Origin: Dehalococcoidia bacterium | GTDB taxonomy: Bacteria > Chloroflexota > Dehalococcoidia > Dehalococcoidales > UBA1222 | Assembly (NCBI GenBank): GCA_009783135.1 | Contig: WRHS01000043.1 | Coordinates: 1 to 10,058 of the forward strand | Direction of reading: 5' to 3' | Length of the DNA: 10,058 nucleotides | Part shown: positions 1-6,277 of the stretch, piece after piece | How the letters are laid out: every line of letters begins with the position of its first letter | How positions within the stretch are numbered: the first letter of the stretch is position 1 | Program-made: the position numbers and the translations under genes | Notes under the pieces: model-generated | Databases searched by the model: none | The model's input: the letters and a program-made list of their open reading frames with translations, nothing else | What the model was told of the DNA's origin: nothing

Positions 1-1
1 G

Positions 2-253
2 GCTCAGATAGATGATGCGCTGTGGGCTCATGTTGCGGATGTTTCCATTTCGGCTTATCGCTTGCTGGATTGCCGGGGTTATGCCCGCGTGGATATGCGG
101 CTTGATAGTAACGGGAAGGCCAGTGTGCTGGAGGTCAATCCAAACCCTGATATTTCCCTAACCTCCGGAGCAGTACGCCAAGCGTCGGCTATTGGGCTAA
201 CATATCCGCAGTTTGTGGATCGTATTATTCAGCTGGCATTTGATAGGGAGTAG
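2..253 (+). CDS. ATP-grasp enzyme, D-Ala-D-Ala ligase-like, C-terminal part
   Basis: This is the last 83 residues of a gene whose start lies left of the window; the frame is open from base 2 to the TAG at 251-253. It ends with the ATP-grasp metal-binding core: ARVDMR followed by LEVNPNPDIS. In the D-alanine-D-alanine ligase family the Asp of the first motif and the Glu and Asn of EVN bind the two Mg ions holding ATP. The family joins a carboxylate to an amine through an acyl-phosphate, in the cytoplasm. The NPNPDIS variant differs from the EVNTLPG of true cell-wall Ddl enzymes, so the product may not be D-Ala-D-Ala. The stop is 1 nt before the GNAT gene, whose ribosome site lies inside this gene's end, so the two are probably co-translated. 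Family assignment is firm; substrate is unknown. Confidence 0.85.
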   Translation, partial: AQIDDALWAHVADVSISAYRLLDCRGYARVDMRLDSNGKASVLEVNPNPDISLTSGAVRQASAIGLTYPQFVDRIIQLAFDRE

Positions 254-254
254 T

Positions 255-728
255 ATGGAATTCAAACTGCGGCCAATGATTTCTCGCGACAAGCCGCAGC
301 TTATGGCATTGTTAAGGGACACTTCTGAGTTTGAGCCGGAGGAGATACCGGTGGCAGAAGAGGTAATTGATGCCTATCTGGATAACCCAGACAGGTATTA
401 CATAATTACGGTCGCTGTAATAAAATCATCTGTTGCGGGCTATGTGTGTTTTGGGCAGACACCTCTCACTAGGTACACATGGGATATTTATTGGATGGCA
501 GTGACGAAAGAAAAACGCGGACAGGGTATTGGGGAAGCTTTGCTCAGAAAAGCCGAAGAATCAATCAGCCGAGCCGGCGGCAAACTGGTATTGGTTGAAA
601 CGTCCAGCAAGCCGAACTATTTGAGCACACGGCGATTTTATCGCAGGAATGAGTACAAGCGCATTACGCGCATTGTAGACTTTTATGCGCCTGGGGATCA
701 CCTGCTCATTTTTGAAAAGCGCCTCTAG
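255..728 (+). CDS. GNAT family N-acetyltransferase
   Basis: A 157-residue protein that covers one whole GNAT domain. Motif A is clear: a beta strand (DIYWMAV) leads into RGQGIG at residues 88-93, the acetyl-CoA pyrophosphate-binding turn, then an amphipathic helix. A later FYRR segment is typical of the GNAT motif B region, and YAPGDHLLIFEKRL closes the fold. It should transfer an acyl group from acyl-CoA to an amine in the cytoplasm; the acceptor is not evident. The ATG at 255 was chosen because the domain starts at once (MEFKLRP) and AGGGAG lies at 245-250, although its 4-nt spacing is short. An upstream in-frame ATG at 213 would overlap the previous gene by 41 nt and has no domain sequence. 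The 1-nt gap to the ATP-grasp gene suggests the two act on the same metabolite. Confidence 0.9.
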   Translation: MEFKLRPMISRDKPQLMALLRDTSEFEPEEIPVAEEVIDAYLDNPDRYYIITVAVIKSSVAGYVCFGQTPLTRYTWDIYWMAVTKEKRGQGIGEALLRKAEESISRAGGKLVLVETSSKPNYLSTRRFYRRNEYKRITRIVDFYAPGDHLLIFEKRL

Positions 729-771
729 AGTTTTTCGGTGTCGCCCTGCGTGTGATGCGGACGGGCGTGTT

Positions 772-1188
772 ATGCCCTATGATTTGTTCTATAATACCCT
801 AATGGAACTGGAGCGCTTTGAAAGTCTGGTGACAGCGGCAATGGCCTCACTCCCGCAGGAGTTTCAGGAACTGCTCGAGAATGTGGATGTGGTAGTTCAG
901 GACGCCATCAGCCCATCACAGGCGCGCATGGTTGCCAGAGGCGGAATGGTATTAGGCTTGTATGAAGGCGTGCCGCGCACTGTGCGTGGTAGTGGTTATA
1001 ATCTGGTAGCACCGGATAAAATTACCATTTTTAAAGAGCCGCTGGAGGCACTTTATACGTCAGAGTCCGAACTGGAATCTAAGGTTCGCGAAGTGGTTTT
1101 GCATGAGGTGGCGCATCATTTCGGCCTGGGCGATTGGCGGCTGTCAGAAATTGAAGCAGAAAAGCGTCTTAGACTCGGGAGGCAGTAA
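772..1188 (+). CDS. Small zincin-like metallopeptidase family protein (PF06262/DUF1025 type)
   Basis: A 138-residue protein with an HExxH zinc motif: H111-E112-V-A-H115-H116 followed by FGLGD. Family hallmarks precede it: an FESLV helix, LPQEFQELLENVDVVVQD, LGLYEGVP and DKITIFKEPL. These match the compact minimal-zincin family of about 115-140 residues found in actinobacteria, Chloroflexota and others. No signal peptide or membrane segment is visible, so it should be cytoplasmic; protease activity is inferred from the fold and substrates are unknown. The start is uncertain. ATG 772 has only a weak GGACGGG upstream. ATG 802 fits the usual family N-terminus and lies 6 nt after a perfect TATAAT at 790-795, which would make it leaderless. 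An ATG at 685 would overlap the GNAT gene. The gap to GNAT is 43 nt; the next gene starts 1 nt after the stop. Confidence 0.85.
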   Translation: MPYDLFYNTLMELERFESLVTAAMASLPQEFQELLENVDVVVQDAISPSQARMVARGGMVLGLYEGVPRTVRGSGYNLVAPDKITIFKEPLEALYTSESELESKVREVVLHEVAHHFGLGDWRLSEIEAEKRLRLGRQ

Positions 1189-1189
1189 T

Positions 1190-1843
1190 ATGGGCATGGA
1201 ACAATACTATCGTAAGGTGCAGGACAAGGTTATGGTGCAGCGTGATGTCATCAACGCGCTGCTCAAAGACCCGCGTATTATAGGTGATTATTATGAGGCT
1301 ATTGTGCGTGATGCTGTGCGTGAGTCGGTATCGTCATCTTTTGCGGTGGGGCGTGGTGTGGTTTTGGCAGATGACGGACGCGCCAGCAGGGAATGTGACA
1401 TTATTATCTACAATACGGTGGAATACGGCACTCTTTTCAGTTCAGGTGATATTGTAGTGGTCAGCCCGGAATCCGTGCGTTGTGTCATTCAGGTGAAAGG
1501 AACGGTGAATCAGGATAATCTGGGCGATGCTATACAGAGTTTGGATGCAGTGGATAAGCTGCGTACAGGGATATGGAAATTCATAGTGGGCTTTAAAACC
1601 AATGTGGAGTACCAAACGCTGGTTGAGTTGTGTGCCCAATCAAGAAGTGTCAACGGTATTTTTGTATTCTCAAGTATTTGCAAACATGAGCAGGAAGATA
1701 TCTCGCTGCAGATGCAAAAACTGGTAGGTGTTTTGAAGTCTATTACGGCACCTGAGATGTATCAAACCAATGATGCAGGGAAGTACCTGACACTCGAAGT
1801 CAGCGGGAGAAACTCATTTCATGGCGTGCCTTTTTCGGAATAA
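1190..1843 (+). CDS. DUF6602-like protein, possible PD-(D/E)XK nuclease fold
   Basis: A 217-residue cytoplasmic protein resembling the DUF6602 family. It has a helix carrying E36 (GDYYEAIVRD), then FAVGRGVV, then ECDIIIYN with D70, then ESVRCVIQVKGT with Q101-V-K103. Order and spacing match the E...D...(E/Q)xK metal site of restriction-endonuclease-like folds. The usual Glu of ExK is Gln here, which some active nucleases of this fold tolerate. The C-terminal half (about 115-217) contains an alternating helix/strand region with no motif I recognise. ATG 1190 was chosen because GGGAGG at 1177-1182 lies 7 nt upstream; ATG 1196 is an alternative. It starts 1 nt after the zincin stop, so the two genes are very likely one transcript. 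Nuclease activity and any defence role are inference; DUF6602 has no settled function known to me. Confidence 0.7.
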   Translation: MGMEQYYRKVQDKVMVQRDVINALLKDPRIIGDYYEAIVRDAVRESVSSSFAVGRGVVLADDGRASRECDIIIYNTVEYGTLFSSGDIVVVSPESVRCVIQVKGTVNQDNLGDAIQSLDAVDKLRTGIWKFIVGFKTNVEYQTLVELCAQSRSVNGIFVFSSICKHEQEDISLQMQKLVGVLKSITAPEMYQTNDAGKYLTLEVSGRNSFHGVPFSE

Positions 1844-1880
1844 GTGTTCAATTCTAGTTTAGCAAATAATGCATAACTGA

Positions 1881-1922
1881 CAAAGCCGGATAGGTGTTTT
1901 GCCCATGTCCGGCTTTGCCGTT
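1881..1922 (+). terminator. Hairpin downstream of the DUF6602-like gene, candidate intrinsic terminator
   Basis: A perfect 10-bp stem, CAAAGCCGGA (1881-1890) with TCCGGCTTTG (1908-1917), and a 17-nt loop. It lies 37 nt after the stop of the first gene cluster. The following tract is short (CCGTTT), so termination efficiency is doubtful. The right arm ends 5 nt before the -10 box of the ABC-F gene, so the hairpin DNA overlaps that promoter. Confidence 0.55.
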
Positions 1923-1928
1923 TATAAT
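1899..1928 (+). promoter_or_regulatory. Promoter of the ABC-F gene
   Basis: Perfect -10 TATAAT at 1923-1928 with a partial -35 TTGCCC at 1899-1904 (4 of 6), spacing 18. The transcription start would fall near 1934-1936, only 2-4 nt before the ATG at 1938. No Shine-Dalgarno sequence precedes that ATG, so the mRNA would be leaderless. The -35 lies in the loop of the upstream hairpin. Confidence 0.6.
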
Positions 1929-1937
1929 AGCCCTAAC

Positions 1938-3923
1938 ATGCTCAGCTTAAACAATTTATCCAAATCCTATGCGCAGCGCGTGCTTTTCAGCCATGTGACT
2001 TTCAATATTGACGTGCGTGACCGCATGGCTTTGCTTGGTGCCAATGGCAGCGGCAAAAGTACACTGCTGGGGATTGTTGCGGGTGAAGTATCGTCTGATG
2101 AAGGGAGCATCACCCGCCGCAAAGGACTGACGGTTGGTTATCTAAAACAGGAAAGCTGCAATAGTTCTCAACAATGTTTGTTATCGGAGGTAACATCTGC
2201 CGCCGCTACGGTTAATACGCTTGAGCACCGTATCGGCATTGTGCAGGATGCCTTATCAGGTAATCCGGATGCTGACACGCAGGCTCAGTTGATGGTGGAG
2301 CTGGGGGATTTGCAGCATCGTTTTGAGGCGGCTCATGGCTATAATGTGGAGCAGGAAGCAGGTGTAATTCTGTGTGGGTTGGGCTTTCGTGAGTCGGACT
2401 TCGACAGACCCATGTCTGATTTCAGCGGCGGATGGCGCATGCGTGCCGAACTGGCAAAAATATTATTACAGAATCCTGACTTATTACTGCTGGATGAGCC
2501 TACGAACCATCTTGACTTGGAAACGCAGATATGGTTTGAAGAGTATGTGAAAGCATATCAGGGCGCCGTACTGCTTACATCTCACGACCGTGCTTTTCTA
2601 AACCGTGTAGTAAATCGTGTTTTGGCTTTAGACCATAGTAAATTGTCTGTTTACACGGGAAACTATGATGACTATGTGGAAGCCAGACAGCAGGAAATGG
2701 AGATACTGGAGGCAACAGCGAGGCGTCAAAGCCTGAAAATTGGGCAGGAAGAGCATTTCATAAACCGCTTTCGCTATAAGGCTACCAAGGCATCACAGGT
2801 TCAGAGCCGCATTAAAAAACTGGATAAGATTAAGCGTGTTGAAGTGCCACGCCTGGCGCGGAAAATAAGCTTTCATTTTCCGCCTCCGCCACACTCCGGC
2901 ACTGACATAATTATGTTAAGCCACGTGCAAAAGTCGTATGGTGAAAATGTGGTCTATGGCGATTTGAATTTGCAGTTACGCCGAGGCGATCGCGTTGCAA
3001 TAGTTGGTCCAAACGGGGCCGGTAAGACTACGCTGTTGAAGATACTGGCGGGGGTTCTACCATTTGATGGCGGCGAGCGCAAACTGGGGCATGCTGTTAC
3101 ACATGCCTACTATGCGCAGCATCAATTGGAACTATTAGAACCGAACAACACGGTGTTGGCGGAGTTGCGCACGGCGGCTCCGTCGGGTATTGAAGATATG
3201 GCTCTGCGTACCATACTCGGAGGGTTTCTATTTTCAGGGGACGATGTTTTTAAACAGGTATCGGTGCTTTCCGGCGGCGAGAAAGCACGTTTGGCTCTGG
3301 CCAAAATGCTCACGCAACCGGCTAATTTTTTGCTGATGGATGAGCCGACCAACCACCTTGATATTGCCTCGCGGGAGATGCTCTCCGATGCTTTGGAGGC
3401 ATATAGCGGAACACTGTGCTTTATTACCCATGACCGCACGCTTATCCGTCAAATAGCGACAACAATTATTGATGTCAATGGTGGACAGATAAGCGTATTC
3501 CCGGGAGATTATGATACCTACCAGTATCACAAAGAAATGTTGGCAGAAGAGTCTTTTCAAGCGGTTTCCTCTGCGCCGCAGCTAACAGCATCTGTCTCCA
3601 ACTCCCGCCAAAAGCGCGCTATGTCCGGTGAATTGCGCAATGATTACTATGCCAAAAGCACGCCACTTAACAAACGAATTGAGAAGCTAGAGGCGGATTT
3701 GGCAAATGTTGAAGCGGAGATAAAATACATGGAGGATTGCTTCGCCCGACCGGAGCATTATGAGGATTCGCAAGAGGTGGTAGGCAGTATTGAGCACCAT
3801 CGTGAACTGAAAGCACGTGCCGGGGAATTGACTGCTGAATGGGAAAAGCTTGCAACTGAGGCTGAAAGCTTGCGTGAGGCATTTGAAACTGCTCTAAATC
3901 GCCTGGATAGCGGCGGGCAGTAA
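1938..3923 (+). CDS. ABC-F family ATPase (YheS/YdiF/Uup-like translation factor)
   Basis: A 661-residue protein with two ABC ATPase domains in tandem and no membrane segments, the ABC-F architecture. Domain 1: Walker A GANGSGKST (34-42), signature FSGGW (162-166), Walker B LLLLDEPTNHLD (Asp186, Glu187). Domain 2: GPNGAGKTT (357-365), LSGGE from 444, LLMDEPTNHLD (Asp468, Glu469). Between them, about 235-315, is the charged P-site tRNA interaction linker, with the KATKASQVQSRIKKL segment. A Glu-rich coiled-coil tail occupies about 590-655. ABC-F proteins bind the ribosomal E site and rescue stalled or drug-bound ribosomes. The linker looks short, which argues for a housekeeping type rather than an antibiotic-resistance type (inference). 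ATG 1938 starts exactly at the family N-terminus (MLSLNNLSKSY); the in-frame TTG 1899 and ATG 1905 would place the -10 box inside the gene. Confidence 0.93.
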   Translation: MLSLNNLSKSYAQRVLFSHVTFNIDVRDRMALLGANGSGKSTLLGIVAGEVSSDEGSITRRKGLTVGYLKQESCNSSQQCLLSEVTSAAATVNTLEHRIGIVQDALSGNPDADTQAQLMVELGDLQHRFEAAHGYNVEQEAGVILCGLGFRESDFDRPMSDFSGGWRMRAELAKILLQNPDLLLLDEPTNHLDLETQIWFEEYVKAYQGAVLLTSHDRAFLNRVVNRVLALDHSKLSVYTGNYDDYVEARQQEMEILEATARRQSLKIGQEEHFINRFRYKATKASQVQSRIKKLDKIKRVEVPRLARKISFHFPPPPHSGTDIIMLSHVQKSYGENVVYGDLNLQLRRGDRVAIVGPNGAGKTTLLKILAGVLPFDGGERKLGHAVTHAYYAQHQLELLEPNNTVLAELRTAAPSGIEDMALRTILGGFLFSGDDVFKQVSVLSGGEKARLALAKMLTQPANFLLMDEPTNHLDIASREMLSDALEAYSGTLCFITHDRTLIRQIATTIIDVNGGQISVFPGDYDTYQYHKEMLAEESFQAVSSAPQLTASVSNSRQKRAMSGELRNDYYAKSTPLNKRIEKLEADLANVEAEIKYMEDCFARPEHYEDSQEVVGSIEHHRELKARAGELTAEWEKLATEAESLREAFETALNRLDSGGQ

Positions 3924-3932
3924 AACGCTTGG

Positions 3933-4011
3933 TTTTGTTGGACGAAACAAAAAGAAGAGAGTAGTATAAGGGTTTCTTTTAAGGCGGCGCGATGCCGGAG
4001 TGCAAAGCCGC
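3933..4011 (+). promoter_or_regulatory. Structured intergenic leader before the ABC exporter pair
   Basis: The 128 nt between the ABC-F stop and the exporter ATG hold three possible stems. TTTTGTT (3933-3939) pairs with AACAAAA (3946-3952). AAAAGAA (3950-3956) pairs with TTCTTTT (3974-3980). GCGGC-GC (3984-3990) pairs with GC-AAA-GCCGC (4002-4011) with an AAA bulge. The first two share bases 3950-3952 and exclude each other. A TATAAG at 3965-3970 is a possible -10 without a convincing -35. No U-tract follows any stem, so none is a standard terminator. A leader with attenuation is possible but not shown. Confidence 0.3.
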
Positions 4012-4051
4012 AAAATCAAAGAGTGTTGTATATAGGGAATGAACTAAAAGT

Positions 4052-6277
4052 ATGCGCAAACTGGTTAAATTTCTCAAGCCTTTTTCAGGCTTTATACTGC
4101 TTATTTTCGTGCTGTTGTTTGTGCAGGCGCTGACTGACCTTTCGCTGCCCGGCTACATGTCAAAGATTATCAACGTTGGCGTGCAGCAAAACGGCATTGA
4201 AAGCGCCGCACCCGACGCTGTGCGCCAAAGCGAGATGAGCCGCCTTGCACTCTTTATGAGCGACAGTGAAAGGGCGGAGGCGTATCAGTTTTACACATTG
4301 CTGGACAGGAATGCACTTTCCGCATCTGACTACAACAAGTATGTAAAAAGCTATCCTGTGCTGGAGAGCGAACCGGTTTACAGGTTGGATGGTGCCGGCA
4401 GGGCTCAAAAGGCCGAACTGGATGCCATTTTCAGACGTGCCATTGCTATTACTTATGCCGTGGAGCAGCAGGGGTTGGCATCATTTTTGCCTGAGGGTAT
4501 GACGCTGCCGGCGGATGCAGATCCATTTGTTTTTATTGCACAACTTCCGAAAGATAGTCTGGCCAGTATTATTTCAGGCGCTGATGCTCAGATGTCATCC
4601 ATGCCCGATTTGCTGGTGATGCAGTCGGTCACAGCGTATCTTTCCGGAGAATACACGGCTATTGGTATCAGTCTGTCCGGTATGCAATCGAGTTATATGA
4701 TGCGCATTGGCGGACTAATGCTGCTGCTGGCACTGCTGGGGGCTGCTTGTTCCATCGCTGTAGGTTTCTTTGCGGCTCGTGTGGCAGCAGGATTTGCACG
4801 TAACGTGCGCCTGAGTTTGTTCCGCCGCGTGACCAGCTTTTCCAATATTGAATTTGATAAGTTTTCAACGGCCTCGCTAATTACGCGCTCCACCAATGAC
4901 ATTCAACAGATGCAGTTTGTGCTTATGATGCTTTTGCGCATCGTATTCTACGCGCCGATGCTTGGTATCGGCGGTATTATCCGTGCCGTGAATGAGGATG
5001 CATCGATGTCTTGGATTATTGCCGCTGCCGTAATGGCACTGCTGGCTATGATTGGCGTTGCCTTTGCCATAGCATTACCGCGATTTAAGCTGGTGCAGAA
5101 ACTCGTGGATAGACTGAATTTGGTGACGCGCGAAATACTTACCGGCTTGATGGTCATCCGCGCTTTTAATACACAGAAGCAGGAAGAGCAGAAATTTGAC
5201 CGTGCCAACTGGGACGTGACAAGAGTAACGCTATTCATCAATCGCGTTATGGTGTTTATGATGCCGACTATGATGTTTCTCTTTAGCGGCACAAGTATTC
5301 TTATCACTTGGGTGGGTGCACATCAGGTGGATGCAGGAAATCTGCAAATCGGCAATATGATGGCGTTCATGCAATATGCCATGCAGATTATTATGGCATT
5401 TCTTATGGTATCGATTGTTTTCATCATGCTGCCGCGTGCGGCTGTGTCTGCCGAGCGTATTGCTGAGGTGATTGAGACGTTGCCGACTATAAACGATCCC
5501 AGGCAGCCTAAGCAATATGCCGCCGACATACGCGGTATGGTTGAGTTTAAAAATGTGTGCTTCCGCTACCCGGGTGCTGAGGGCAGCGTGCTTAAAAACA
5601 TTACCTTTTCAGCCCGCCCGGGGCAGACCACGGCTTTTGTGGGCAGCACAGGCAGCGGAAAGAGCACCCTAATCAATCTTATTCCCCGTTTTTATGATGT
5701 GAGCGAGGGCTCTTTGCTGGTTGATGGGCTGGACGTGCGCGAAGTTAAACAATGCGACCTGCGGCAGAAAATCGGTTATGTGCCGCAAAAGAGCCTGCTT
5801 TTCTCCGGAACCATTGACAGCAATATACGCTATGGCGCGCAGGAGGCTGCGGCGGACGAGATTGAGAAAGCCGCACAAACGGCGCAGGCACTGGATTTTA
5901 TCAAGGCTTGCGAGCAGGACTTTGAAACACCGGTTTCGGAGGGCGCCACCAACTTTTCCGGCGGGCAGAAACAGCGACTGTCTATTGCCCGTGCCTTGGC
6001 TAAAAAAGCCGAAATTTACATTTTTGATGACACTTTTTCTGCCATAGACTACAAGACAGATGCTGTCTTGCGCAAAGCACTCAAAGAGGATACGGCTGAT
6101 GCCACAGTGTTGATTGTGGCGCAGCGTATTTCTACTATCAAGCAGGCTGACCAGATTGTCGTGCTCGACAAAGGTGCCATTGCCGGCATTGGTACGCATA
6201 AGGAACTGATGCAGAACTGTCAGGTATATCGCGAGTTGGCGCTATCACAGCTTTCCGAAGAGGAGTTGGCTTTATGA
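4052..6277 (+). CDS. Heterodimeric ABC exporter subunit with degenerate ATPase site
   Basis: A 741-residue half-transporter: a six-helix type IV exporter domain followed by an ATPase domain. TM1 lies at about 14-34 and TM2 at about 218-243. Between them is an insert of roughly 165 residues, predicted extracytoplasmic and much larger than in most exporters. Helices 3-6 run to about 460. The ATPase has Walker A GSTGSGKST (531-539), signature FSGGQ from 635 and Walker B IYIFDDTFSAID. Asp660 replaces the catalytic Glu, and Gln691 in IVAQRIST replaces the switch His. These are hallmarks of the degenerate-site partner in heterodimers such as TM287/288 and BmrC/BmrD. The likely role is efflux of drugs or lipids at the cytoplasmic membrane; substrate unknown. 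The gene overlaps its partner by 4 nt. Its own SD is weak (AGGG at 4034-4037, far from the ATG). Confidence 0.93.
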   Translation: MRKLVKFLKPFSGFILLIFVLLFVQALTDLSLPGYMSKIINVGVQQNGIESAAPDAVRQSEMSRLALFMSDSERAEAYQFYTLLDRNALSASDYNKYVKSYPVLESEPVYRLDGAGRAQKAELDAIFRRAIAITYAVEQQGLASFLPEGMTLPADADPFVFIAQLPKDSLASIISGADAQMSSMPDLLVMQSVTAYLSGEYTAIGISLSGMQSSYMMRIGGLMLLLALLGAACSIAVGFFAARVAAGFARNVRLSLFRRVTSFSNIEFDKFSTASLITRSTNDIQQMQFVLMMLLRIVFYAPMLGIGGIIRAVNEDASMSWIIAAAVMALLAMIGVAFAIALPRFKLVQKLVDRLNLVTREILTGLMVIRAFNTQKQEEQKFDRANWDVTRVTLFINRVMVFMMPTMMFLFSGTSILITWVGAHQVDAGNLQIGNMMAFMQYAMQIIMAFLMVSIVFIMLPRAAVSAERIAEVIETLPTINDPRQPKQYAADIRGMVEFKNVCFRYPGAEGSVLKNITFSARPGQTTAFVGSTGSGKSTLINLIPRFYDVSEGSLLVDGLDVREVKQCDLRQKIGYVPQKSLLFSGTIDSNIRYGAQEAAADEIEKAAQTAQALDFIKACEQDFETPVSEGATNFSGGQKQRLSIARALAKKAEIYIFDDTFSAIDYKTDAVLRKALKEDTADATVLIVAQRISTIKQADQIVVLDKGAIAGIGTHKELMQNCQVYRELALSQLSEEELAL

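Noticed and set aside
742..767. CGCCC/GGGCG hairpin between the GNAT and zincin genes as a terminator
   Set aside because: Five pairs with a 16-nt loop and no U-tract; it also lies immediately before the next gene.
3986..4000. A 15-nt exact repeat, GGCGCGATGCCGGAG, also at 8711-8725
   Set aside because: The second copy encodes conserved FabI residues (RDAGA), and the flanks do not match. A chance match, not a dispersed repeat.
5669..6199. Long - strand open frame opposite the first exporter ATPase domain (also 7279-7785 in the second)
   Set aside because: Antisense shadows of well-conserved genes; the protein sequences show no domain and there are no supporting start signals.
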